From Ascaris suum (taxonomy: Eukaryota > Nematoda > Chromadorea > Rhabditida > Ascarididae): a stretch of DNA of 64,000 nt. The stretch lies in contig CM024182.1 in the NCBI GenBank assembly GCA_013433145.1, positions 3,520,501 to 3,584,500 of the forward strand, read 5' to 3'. The position numbers and the translations under genes are program-made. Under the pieces are notes generated by a model. That model searched no databases. It saw nothing but the letters and a program-made list of their open reading frames with translations, and was not told where the DNA came from. Shown in pieces: positions 53,091 to 64,000 of the stretch. How positions within the stretch are numbered: position 1 is the stretch's first letter; every line of letters begins with the position of its first letter.

Positions 53091-56000
53091 ATTCATGGCA
53101 TTTTTAAATAATGAAATGGAAATTCGACTTAGGAAATTCTAGAAGTTTTCTTGTTGTCTGAAATTGTCATATCTCGATATTTATAAATAAGACGATGCTA
53201 AATGAGTGGGCGTCCTTTTTATCATACATTTATAATAGATAGAACAGTCTGCAAGAACTAAACTCATTTATATATTCCCAATAAATAATAAAACATTTAC
53301 GATAACGAGTTCATATTATAGCACAATTGGCTGTTCATTAAAATCTTTCAAGTATTTGTTTTTTTTCTAGGTCCACTAGTTGGAAAATTCGACGCACTCG
53401 ATAAATATCACGATTCAGTAGTCAGCAAATTACAAAACGATTGCAAATGCAAATAAAATTTTGCGAAAACGCACAAAATCTTCAGCTAGGTGTATTCTGG
53501 AAAATTTGCAAAGATTATATTTCAATCGAAAAGACTTGTTTCAGTGTTGCATTAAAAATTGATTGCATAATTTGCAAGAAATATTATGGAAAATTGCATT
53601 CACAAATATTGCATAAAACAAATTTATTATGCATCTCTACCGCTCTTTACATAAATAATGCTTGAATTCAATGAGCCTTTTTCATGCAAAAATCAACTCA
53701 TCAAAGATCACCTTACACTCGAAATTTAATATGAATAAAGACGCAAAACGCGTATTTATTCCGTCGAGCAAATAAAGAAATGATCATGTCAACATAGGTA
53801 ATTAATTACACAGCTTCAAAATTATTGAGTACACCATCGTTCATCGAGAAACTTCAAACGAATAAAAAAATTGCAATGCTCTACGTCACTTTCATTTTCT
53901 CCTCAATTACTCATTAGTTAAGTGAATCCAAAACCTTCACACTATATAAACACATGTTGCTTTTTTATGATGGAGGAAATTTGTTGAAACTATCATCAGG
54001 AAGTCGATCGATGAATGTTTTCGATGCATTTGAACACGCACTACTCGGCTTGCGATAAAAATTTCAAACAGAAAGAAAAAAGTGTTACAGAAGCTATGCT
54101 TATACTGCTCTTACCTGGATAGATAGTTTCAGAAGTTACCAGGTGAATATGAAATATGCAAACTGCAGTCCTAATATTTGTATTGGCCTGACCGTAAGCA
54201 TAACTTTATTAGCGAAGATACTTCGGCCGGTGTACGGTAGAAATAAAAGAATGGCCTGTTCAAAAACGCATTCAAAAATTTTTTTCTGCATTCCAGTGTC
54301 CATAAATCCCCCAAACTCGACCAAATAGTTAGAATATGGCATAGTGTACATTGAGCGCAGGGATTTTCACAACTCTAGTTTCCTAATCATATCACGGGCA
54401 AAAATAAGGCACTGCACAGATTTCATAACCGCAGTTGTTCCCAACTTCGAACTATCCAACAGCCAAGCAGACATACAAGTACACAGGCAGGCATGACATC
54501 GATCGCTATAATACGCATTGTAACTGCAGATTTGTAAATATGCGTCAAGCGAGTAAACTTTCATCATTTCCGGTCCAAACGTAGCAGTTGTTTTCACGTG
54601 TTCTTGCAAAAACGCATTTTTCCTACATCAACAAGGCGTATTGAAGCGTGGTTAAGTCTATGTACATTGTCTTTTCATACTGTATGCATTTATATGTGCA
54701 TCTGCAAGCGAAAATTTTAACTCCAAAAATCTGAATTCGAAGTTAAAGTTGAAACTGAAGTTATGATTACAAAATGTGATGAATATAACCTGCACCTCGG
54801 ATAAAAATTGTTAGCTTTCAGGCGCATTCGTCAACCTTTGAAGAGTGTATGGATGTCTGTAAATGTGTCTACAAATTTGCATATATCAAATGCAATAGAA
54901 AACCAATGTTTTGAAGATTCATATATATTGAATGTGCATGAAATTTTGTATTACCCAAAAAAATTTTGACAAACAATTACAGTATGCAAATCCGCTCTCT
55001 TTCTTCAGTATTCAAAAAGTGGTCGTCTTAAGGGATGTTTTATTTATAGTTTGCGCCTCTCCAAAAATCGCACTTTGCACTTTCATATATTGGCACTAGA
55101 ATAGAAAAATGGATCACATGAAGAAGATTGACATGAAGTGTGCCCTTGATTGAAATAAGTATTCCTTTAGCAATATCCTTTCTAACAATTACTCCCATGG
55201 CATGCTAGCCAACATTTCTAAATTGTGACTTTGCTGATACGGATAAGTTACTAAACGCGAAGCATTTTATAATCACTCAAAAGCTAGCTTGACAAATTCA
55301 AATCCATCTTCTCGCATGTTTCGCGTGCCTTCATTCGAAAAAAAAATTGCGTGACGAATTTCTTGAAAATGCCTTTCGTCAATAAGCTTCTAAATTTATA
55401 GCGTTTGAAATTGCGATTTATTGCCATATGTAAGCCAGAAGGTTTTGCAATATCGCAGATTTTTACATTCACCATCTCTCATTTCGTTGATGTTTATTTC
55501 ATTGAGACATTCAACGATCAAGGAATGACTGAACAGCATACATCTTGGAGCACTATGCAAATTTGCTCTTTTTTGGGGAACTTCTCATAAATTATTCACA
55601 TGCATAAATAATAACTATGAGAGGGAATTGAAAAATTTCTCTATGAATCAAGTGGAGTAATGTCGCTACAACTTTTCTTCTTAATGACCGCTTATTTTGC
55701 TAGATAAGATATTCGAAAATGTTCAATGTTCTCTATTTGCCCCGCAATCTTGTTGGTCATTTGCCAGTTTTATTCACATCGTTATGCGCATATTTATTAT
55801 ATTGTGCAAATTTGCATATATGAGCGCGCAAATATTCGTACATGAAATATGAAAAAATTCAATAGTAATCATAAGAAAAAAAGAGTACCAAACAATGCGA
55901 TGGAATCGTATGTAGGATTGCGTTTTTTGAGCGCATAATAGCATAAACACAAAACATTAATAGAGATTACTTTCAAAAGCTTCTTAAAGGAATACTTCTA

Positions 56001-57824
56001 ATAAGTTGTGGCTGAAGAGTGACTTCTTAACTGCTGATTTATTAGCCTCTCAACTATTAGTGGCTGTCAGCAAAATTGGCCTATAATGTTGTGGGTGCAC
56101 CACTTTTAATGAAATATTTAACGATATTGTGACGTTAATCAGCACTAACAATTGTTGTTTATTGCTTTATTTTTAGAAGAAATTTCGCCGTCGCTTTCAA
56201 TTAACATCGATAGAATTCTGTTGAGAGAGAAATAGTTTTTGAAGTTAAAGAAGGAATAGTGATAGCAAACGGTGCTTATAGTGAATGTTTTCTCAAAGTG
56301 AACCACTCATATGCAAAATCACAAACCACGACATCTCGGCTATAGTTTTTATTTACATTAAAATCCAATAAATCTGATATGAAGCATCAGATTTCTCGCG
56401 CAATTATACGCTGCTGACAAATAGAGATTTTGTGTCTAAAGTTAATTCACTCATTTTTCAAAATACAATTAGAGCATCCACCCTAAGAAGCGGATGAAAA
56501 GAAAGAAGGAGGAGGAGAATGAGGAACGGTAAATGGAGTGATGAGGAGGTGAATGACCAGTCACTTCACCAGTTGATTAGCCAAATAAACTGATCATTTT
56601 GAATTTTTTCGCTGAGAATTAGTTCGTTCAGTTCGATCGTCCATAAAATAAAAGGAAAATCTTCGCTTGACGCTTAAACAAGAAATTACCAAATTGAGCA
56701 CCGCTGAAAAAGCGATAATTTTGGATCAGTTTACGTTTGGGATCAATTTACATATGGAATAGTGAATGCGAAATCAATTGTAGAGGATAATTTTCCGTCG
56801 TTAAGAGCGCTTAAATGACGATGGAAAATGCATTTCGGAGTGCTTTCTAGCACGAGTCGGTTCAAAATAAAGTTGTGTCCTTATAGGACAGCTAAGGAGG
56901 TTCTTGCTAATTCCATCGAATGGTCAAATCATTCATCTGCTCACCCTATTGTTCCAATGGTCCCATATTGCCTATGTTGGAAAACAATAAAAAGCAAATC
57001 TTTTGAACTTTTCAGCAAGACTAGATCGAAATTTCTACAAAGAAAAATATGGAAAAGAACTCTGCGACGACACAGATCTGAGGGCAAAATATTGAGCGAA
57101 GGAAAATTATCAGAAGTAATGTTGAGATAATGTACTGCAAGAAATTCCTGCAGTTAGCATCTAGCTAATGAATTATTATTTTATAATGGAACAAATGGCA
57201 GTTTAGAAAAGAAAACTGAAATTTTGAGTGCAAATAAACACAACTTTCTTTCTGTGGATCCAATTATTTTTTATTTTGTTGTGATCGCCAAATATTTTTT
57301 CCTTATTGCGGGAAGAGTTTGCAACAGTACTTCGAAGTTATGCAAGTATTCATGAAGAGGACTAGGTTACTTACGTAGTTCTAGATTTGCATAAAGTGAT
57401 TGGAAGTGATGATTTTTGCGGTTATTTTAGGTAAATATAAATGGAAAAATTGTAAAGAATTCCCTGCGAACCGTTAATTCGTTGAGATCAAATGAAATTG
57501 GCATTGTGCGAAACGAAGGATCAGCATGACGGTGGTAAAGCTAAACGTGCAGTCCACCATTTGACGGTATTCATTATCTCACCTCATTGTTAAACTTTCA
57601 TAAAATAAGCATTCCTTATTGCTTAATATTGTTTCATTAAAGATGTTCTTTGCTTATTTTCTTTCATGAACTCATAAATCTGCTCGTTTATATAGCGGAA
57701 ATAATTCGGTTCCTGTCATCTAAAGATGGGCGATTAATTTCACACCAGATATTTGAGCTATGTGAGACTTAGACAGAAGAAACGTATCGTGAATATCTAC
57801 GTGTGAACTCTTGTTCAATGAAGT
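53091..57824. other. Gene-poor stretch
   Basis: AT-rich. A purine-rich patch at 56495-56560 (AAGGAGGAGGAGAATGAGG) mirrors the pyrimidine tracts elsewhere. A minus-strand 80-codon frame at 54367-54609 and a basic plus-strand 100-codon frame at 56828-57130 lack splice or family support. Confidence 0.3.
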
Positions 57825-58003
57825 ATGTTTGCCTTAAACATCTACACGGTGGATACTTGCACCCTATTTTTCCATCGTCATTCATTGCGCTCTCTGCAAA
57901 CATTAATTTTTCTATGCACTCTGCGTGTATTTGAACAATCACACAAAACGAATCCTGAGCAGAGCTCCAGGAAGTGGAAAAGATGGGAAAAGATACTGCT
58001 CAG
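57825..58003 (+). CDS. Possible exon with strong donor
   Basis: A very good donor (GCTCAG|gtaagtc) at 58003 closes an ATG-started frame of 59 codons (LRSLQTLIFLCTLRVFEQ, then SSRKWKRWEKILL). The other two frames are also open just before the donor; one reads ELQEVEKMGKDTAQ after an AG. The donor is the main evidence. Frame and product are unknown. Confidence 0.25.
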
Positions 58004-58061
58004 GTAAGTCGGAAATAACAATAGGGACGGAACGTCTATATGCAAACCCGTTCCCTCGATG

Positions 58062-58107
58062 CGCTTTTGCAGCTTTACGCTTTTGCAGCTTTTGCAGCTT
58101 TGCATTT
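58062..58107. repeat. Short tandem repeat of CGCTTTTGCAGCTTT
   Basis: Two full 16-base units (CGCTTTTGCAGCTTTA and CGCTTTTGCAGCTTTT) and a partial third. Each contains TTTTGCAG, which looks like a splice acceptor. Confidence 0.8.
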
Positions 58108-60765
58108 AAGAAGTGCACTATTGCGAGATTGTGTCTGTGCGTATATATGTGAACATATGTGTCTGTCTGCTGTCGGATATTTTGAGCTCATGAAGCGGTG
58201 GAGTTAGAGTGGCGATATTTGTTTGGTGCGGTGTACGCCGTGAGATGTCGTGGTCGTATCAACACACAACTTTACTCACCTATTTCAAACACGAAAAATA
58301 TTGAAAAACCTAAATGCACTATCAGCCATTCAGAATAGACTATTTTTTGCACAGGTGATTTAACCATCTTCCGTAGAAAATTTAAACGAAAGGTCGAAAT
58401 GTTTGAGCGGTTGAAATATTCATGTCTCACTGAATGGGTCTTATTCTTTATTGATGAAGCATTTACCTGGCTGGTTGCTTGTAGAAATCAAAAAAAAAAC
58501 ATGTCGTGCCAACTCCTGTGATACGCTATTCACTCGTTTCTAAACGACATTTAACAACTTTAGCATGTCTTCAGAATTTCTAATTTTAATTTGAAAGCTT
58601 TCATGGCTTTTTTCGTTTTTCTATTGCGCAACTTCTCTATAAAGGAATGGAATCTCTTTAAGATCGGCCTAGTTGCTTATCTGCTATTCATTTTTTTAAA
58701 GTTCATTCATTTCAATCATCTTCTATTCGGCATTCTTTGTATGTTTGAAATATGTGCGAACTTCGAAGATATTAGCGTTCTTTTACTTTTCTTTAGTTAT
58801 TTTTTAGAACTTTTGAAGTGCGCATTGATTTTGCTATCATTTATTCAAGAATCCATAATGATCGCGTTATAATATCTTTGGGTGTGCAAATAAACGCTAT
58901 TCGGCTAAAAACAACCTAATATTCAGTGTTCAGATGTGTGGCCAACTTAAGTAAATGATCTCCGGTTTTTTCTAACTTCAACTTTATTTCATCACTTATG
59001 AAAGCATCATCGCAATCGTAAGGTAAGGTATTCGTTCTGTTGAAAGCGGTAACGTTTTAGGGGTTGACACTTGAGAGGCAAATTGGTACCGAGACATTTA
59101 GATATGCGATATTCACAATTAAAAGTAGGATTTCTTTCGTTTTGGTTTGTTAGTGTTCTCTTGTGCGGAAATTCTCCTTATGAATATTACTTTACCTTGT
59201 TCGATGGGAAATATTTTTCAATAATATAGAAGAAAGTCTACACGTTGTGCAACTGGTGCACACAGAAGACTTTACTTCGTGCTGCAGGTGGCATAGGTGG
59301 AAAATTGTGCACTGCAGATGCGATTTTTCGTAAGTGGTAAATAAAAAAAAGGAAATAGCATCAAAAATTTTCAATAATTTTTCTGAGGTAATGAGATATT
59401 CTTGTAAGAAATGACCGCAAGTTTTTTTTTGTGCTCATATCTTCATTCCTTCAATTCGTTTAACATATTCAATCAATTATATTCTTATATTGAGATCTTA
59501 CAGAAAGAGGTTAATTGTTATATAAATTTTGATATTTCCTAAAGAATAATTTAGTAAATGCTCTTCCTTCATATAAAAACTTAATCTCCTCACCTTCTGA
59601 TATAAATCTCCTAAGAATTCCTACATTACCGTGACCGTTGGATTTCAGCACCAATTTGAAAAACGCTAAACCACATGCACCCTCAAGCTTATGTCCAGCG
59701 ACATGGGAGAACCAAGGCAGGCATTTCCTCGGGGTCGATCGTAGCGTTGATCAGGATAAGAAGAGTTTTAGACAAAGATAGCGACAACTTTTGTGATGTT
59801 ATTCACTAGAAGGAATACTATTGCTGAGTATGATGATTTATTCGTAATGAATAACAACAAATTAATATAAAAAATAATATAACAAGTATTACTGCATTAT
59901 AGATCATTACTGAACTATAAGGCGTCCCCTGAAATCAAAATGCCCGCGTATTGTAATGAAAACGCATGCGTGACGTTCAAATAATTTCTTGCATTGACGC
60001 TTTCTAGCTTTTGCTTTTCTGGCCACTGAGTTTCGCTCTTTAACTCTTTGAACACTCTTCCATTTATTGCTTTCAAGGGCAATTTTTGCGAGTCTCACGT
60101 ACGGCTATTGACCCAGAATGAAAACTCAGAAAAGGTCTTTGCTTATCCTCGGCTTATTGCCCCGGGCTGTGTCTCATGAAGAGAACCAACCATTGTTTCA
60201 CTTTTGCAAAAAAAAAAAAAAAAAACGGTGCGAAGCTCTAAGTATAACCTTCAAATCTTTCAAATATGTAGCTACGAATGAGATGCCTTAGATTTATCAT
60301 TGCAAGTTCAATCTCAGGTAGGTAATAAGTGCGTGAGAAAAAAAGATGAGAAGGGGAAAGGAGGGAGAAGGAGAGGTAGTGAGAGGAAGAAAAGGAAAGA
60401 GATCTCATTAGCCAGTCATCATAGCCGATGAATTACAAAATGGCGCATTTGGATACTCGCTCGACTGCACCCATTTAATTTATTGCGTACTTGTGTAATC
60501 GTATTGAGCGTTAATCATCGTAACGGCGCGCAGTACTATTACGCATAAGAATGAGATCGAGCACCCTTGCTCTAGTGTTATCGCAGAAATCCACAAGCTT
60601 GCGGAACCTCTGCAGTGGTGCACGTTGAGGACAACCTACTCCGAGACTTCTAAACAAATAATCTTTGGTCTCATAATGTCATGTAGCTGATATGTCTTGG
60701 AGCTCGGGGTATATTTCCAATGATCCTGATTCCTACTCTTACCATAAAATCGTTCTTAAAGAAGT
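58108..60765. other. Gene-poor stretch
   Basis: A run of 18 A lies at 60208-60225 without an AATAAA just upstream, so I do not call it a retrocopy tail. A purine-rich AAGGGGAAAGGAGGGAGAAGG tract lies at 60340-60400. A hydrophobic 93-codon plus frame at 58591-58872 has no start or splice support. No recognised gene. Confidence 0.3.
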
Positions 60766-61254
60766 TTAAAATATCCCTTCGGAATGCGGGACCGGCAAAC
60801 TGACTGGAGTACTAATGTTATCAATGACAGCGATGAGCAAGGATGAGACTGCTTGCAGAGCGATGAGATAGACTTGAGAAAAGCCAGAATTCAAAGGATA
60901 AAGCTGCCTTATCTTGGAAAAAGGTGAAGCAAAGAAAGGGAATATTTGTGGCAAGAGATGTTTCTTTGCAAGGAGTTGGTGCTCACGAGCTCACCCAAAG
61001 CATCGTTCCCCAGCACCTTCGACCATTTCCGACCTGCTCACATTGATGACGTCAACTACGCGAAAAAGGTGAAGAATGGTTCAGAACCGACTGGTTTTTT
61101 TGGTTTTCGTTGTTTGATTTTCGCTCGTTATATTTCAATTGCAGCAAAACTTTATAGTTCTTTTCTAAGCAGATATTTAGAAATTCGCAGTGGCATTTCG
61201 TTTAAAGATTTACATTACTTGATGATGGTGCATGCAGTCAACGCGGATAGTTGA
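60766..61254. other. GC-richer island, coding status unresolved
   Basis: A 102-codon plus frame (60946-61254) reads ASFPSTFDHFRPAHIDDVNY in its first half. A minus frame (60766-60954) reads SQVYLIALQAVSSLLIAVID. Neither has matching splice sites or a recognised domain. It may be an exon or a decayed mobile-element fragment. Confidence 0.25.
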
Positions 61255-63089
61255 ATTCAAAAAGGCCCCTAAGCAAAGGGTTTGACATCTTTCGGGCAAT
61301 TCCGGACCCACTTTGCTAAGGACTACTTCTCTTTGACTGCTGTAGAGCTTCCGTTAATGGGAATAGCAAATGATGGCCAATTGTAGTGTCACAAGGATTT
61401 TTTCCGAGAAGAAGAGTGCGTACTTCACCTCTTGGCTTCTCAGACAACTTGATTTATAATTAATTAGAAAGAAAATGACGCATATTAATACTACGGGGAT
61501 TTAAAATGCAGAAATTTTTGAGTTTTTAGGTGGTGTTAACTAGAAATGGAGGGATAATGAGTATATTGATCTTATATTGTTTGCGGCAGCAAAAATTAAT
61601 ATTCATTATATTTGCGTCCTTCAATAGCCCACTGTTACCATTCATCGTTTGCTTACAAAATCGGCGATCATTATTACAACGAATACTCGCTACCGATACA
61701 GTTGCCAAAAGATTTGTTTGAACGAAAATGTTTGATAACCGGCTGATATCAATAAGGATTCATCAGTTCCTTATAAGGGCAGCATTCTTTTTGCAAAGCG
61801 GTTCTGAAGGGAGGTCATGGTACCATCGCTGTCTTGCCTTAGCACTGCTGCTTCTAAACTCCAACGCCGCCAAATTCGCTTTCAGTACACACTGATCAAA
61901 TTACAAGACGAGTTTTCCAACGGCTGTTTATTCTCTGTCAAACGTATTCGTTTTTGCATCATGACTGGTGACAACCCAATGAATCATCGGAGTAGCTCGT
62001 TAATTTCCAGCTGAACAACGAGGGATTGTCACGAGATTTCTTTCAAAATTGGGTCTGCTGTTGACAAAAATGCACGTTAAAGTTCAGGGGGGAAAAAACA
62101 TGCCTTTCCCGATTAGGCACGAAGCAAAGCATGTTCTTATGGAAGAGTATATTGTTTTATATGCGATAGAAAGCAGACGTCTACACTAAGATATACATCG
62201 ACCTCAGATTGATCTACTTTGTGCCGGCTGTTGCGATATGCTGGCAATTAGACATTGCAAGCTAGAGAATATCTGATGTATCAGATATCTTTTGCATATC
62301 AAATTGTGCATTAAATTCTTATAAAAGTTTCTGAATAATAGAAAAATTTAGCCGAATTCCAAATATGTCCCTTCAACTCTTCAGTTCTCACAGTCGCTGC
62401 ATAAAAACTAATAAGAATTATTTCGCGTTCTTTTTAAAGCCCCTATGTTCCTGTCTTTCGCCCATTATATTGCAGTAGGATCGGACATACTGAACCACAC
62501 CACGGTGCATAACATATTGAAATGCTCGTTGATAGAAGGAATGAATGGACAGAAGCGAAAAATGAACGTTCATTGGTTCGAACTGCTTGTCTTCTGATCG
62601 CCGATCATCTTCATTAAGCCATAGATTTATGCCCCCTTAACCGCCTTTAGTTCACAGCGTATGAAGCAAAGTTGAATGCTTCTTCAAGTGCTAGGGAATC
62701 ATGGCAAACGGCTGGCCTTTAGTAATGCTGCCATTTTTTAGGCCGTGTGCCAGACCTGGATTGTAGGCATTCTGAAACAATAGCAGATCGACTTAAACGA
62801 TGACATAAGAAAATTGTTAATTACATTTTAAACTATTACCCCAGAGGGAATTGACGGAATACTATGGTATGTTCACTTACGTCTAATGTCCCAACGGTTT
62901 GGTTAATTTACCGTAGAGGTCACCTGTGTTTTTTTTTTTGAATTTTGGAACTAAATGCAAATTCACAAATCTTTTGCTTGGTAAAGTTCCTCATGTTAAT
63001 AAGGAACATGGAAAAGGATGAGGGAAAAATTTGGTACGAAACGAGATGACGAATTTGCTAGGCGGTTAGATAATAGCAACCCGGAAAAG
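61255..63089. other. Flank of broken retroelement
   Basis: No reverse transcriptase, RNase H or integrase motif and no LTR could be seen here, although pol would be expected downstream of gag on the minus strand. The sequence is AT-rich with only short open frames. This implies that the element is truncated near 63090. Confidence 0.4.
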
Positions 63090-64000
63090 TTACGCGCTAA
63101 AGCGCATTGAAGAAATTGATTGTGATCCAGTCTCTGACGCTAAGTAAAGTGACGTCAGCTCCAGTGTCGAGGCGCATTTGGACTGTAACGCCGTTGATCT
63201 GGACTTGCCGGTAAATACGGTTGATTGGTGCGATGTCTGCGGCATTGGAGGCAATAACGGTAACGTAGTTCGCAGCTCTGCGCTCTTCCTTGAATTCTGC
63301 TTCTTCTTTTTCTTGGTGAAGTTCTTGCAGAAGCCTTTCTTATGACCGATGAGTTTGCAGTCAGGACACGTTTTGTTGAGGAAGTCGCAGTCTTTGGCCC
63401 AATGTAGTCTGCCACAACGGAAGCATGGTGAAGGCGGATTCGGCATGCGGTTCTTCCTTGTATTGACGGTATTGATTTCTGGCAGGAGTGATGCTGAAGG
63501 ACTGTTGAGGTGTTTGGCATCTTGTCTGATGCTCAAGAACTGCTGGATCTCGGTAGTAAGCTCTTTGAGTGTAACTTGCGGATTGTCCTCCATTTTGCGT
63601 ACAGCCCGAGTGCGAATGTCAGCGTCTTCTGAACCGTGGAGACCGCAGATCCACACTAGACACTTCATCTGTTCCGGCGTGATGGTATTGAATTCAGCCA
63701 TCTCGTGACGTTGATTAGCTATCCCCGTATAGTCGCTTAGAGATTCGCCGTTACGCTGAGTTCTGAGGTAAACGTAGCGACGGGCAAAAATTGACGTGTT
63801 GTGCCCGAAAACCTCTTTCAACGTCTTGACGGTGTCTTCGAGTGAGACTTCAGAAGCTCTCTTTGGTAGAATATGGTTGGTGAAGCGGGCGTACGTAGTG
63901 GCATCTAGCTTCGAGACGATGAGGCGAGCCCGCGCGGCTTCATCGAGTGTCGCTCCGTCCTTAGAAATGATATCTTCGTATCTGTTGAACCATATGTCAG
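63090..64000 (-). mobile_element. Ty3/Gypsy-like retrotransposon fragment, gag
   Basis: The frame is open from the window edge (no start seen; it continues beyond 64000) to TAA at 63090-63092, about 303 codons. The N-terminal visible part is capsid-like: RYEDIISKDGATLDEAARAR, FARRYVYLRTQRNGESLSDY, then EQMKCLVWICGLHG. Two zinc knuckles follow: CFRCGRLHWAKDC (C-x2-C-x3-H-x4-C, one residue short of the usual spacing) and CPDCKLIGHKKGFC (canonical CCHC). Gag packages the element RNA into particles. The high GC and regular codon use contrast with the flanks, fitting a fairly recent insertion. The 5' LTR should lie beyond the right edge. Confidence 0.85.
63097..63330 (-). pseudogene. Retroelement protease fragment, -1 frame to gag
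   Basis: In the frame one base back from gag, an open segment continues from the Lys-rich stretch after the zinc knuckles. It reads ANYVTVIASNAADIAPINR, then the retropepsin active-site signature RLDTGADVTLLS, and stops at TAG (63097-63099) shortly after RDWITI. The retropepsin cleaves Gag-Pol. The premature end, with no reverse transcriptase behind it, shows that the copy is broken. The purine-rich run at 63301-63315 (lysine codons in gag) could be the -1 frameshift site, although it is not a classical X-XXY-YYZ heptamer. Confidence 0.75.

Noticed and set aside
60208..60225. A18 run as a second retrocopy tail
   Set aside because: No AATAAA just upstream and no recognisable 5' end or SL sequence.
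63349..63708. 119-codon plus-strand frame opposite gag
   Set aside because: Antisense shadow of the gag frame, whose zinc knuckles show the true strand.

Overview
The window is AT-rich animal DNA and almost certainly comes from a nematode. Two observations support this. Positions 19019-19039 match 21 bases of the nematode SL1 spliced leader. The one fully solvable gene is a five-exon minus-strand calmodulin-like gene whose protein is close to Caenorhabditis CAL-1. Splice acceptors are of the nematode TTTCAG/TTGCAG type. Canonical SL1 argues against Trichinella/Trichuris-like worms, but the exact clade cannot be told from this window.

Layout. 1-6.64 kb: a GC-richer island with coding character (about 1.34-1.61 kb), then phase-compatible plus-strand exons that end in a cysteine-rich C terminus (2323-6636). 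6.6-18.8 kb: mostly AT-rich sequence with a long (TA)n array, a probable last exon of a minus-strand membrane protein (9773-9948), and isolated exon-like islands. 19.02-19.43 kb: an SL1-headed, polyA-tailed processed retrocopy. 21.1-28.3 kb: the cal-1-like gene, with introns of 0.7-2.4 kb. Its first coding exon follows a trans-splice-type acceptor, and a 124-bp (TA)n array lies about 150 bp upstream of the ATG. 28.5-52.8 kb: long non-coding stretches with microsatellites, pyrimidine tracts, two old duplications and several weak exon candidates. 52.86-53.09 kb: a well-supported last exon of a tail-anchored membrane protein. 53-63 kb: little recognisable. 63.09-64.0 kb: the 3' part of gag plus a broken protease of a Ty3/Gypsy-like retrotransposon, on the minus strand and running off the right edge.

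Most genes here are seen only as terminal or internal exons, so gene boundaries other than cal-1 are provisional. Several GC-rich islands are open in more than one frame; they are reported as unresolved rather than forced into models. No operon, CRISPR array, rRNA gene or intact tRNA gene was seen. The genes show no evident common pathway. The clearest links are to nematode mRNA biology (SL trans-splicing and retrocopying of a trans-spliced mRNA) and to calcium signalling (CAL-1).
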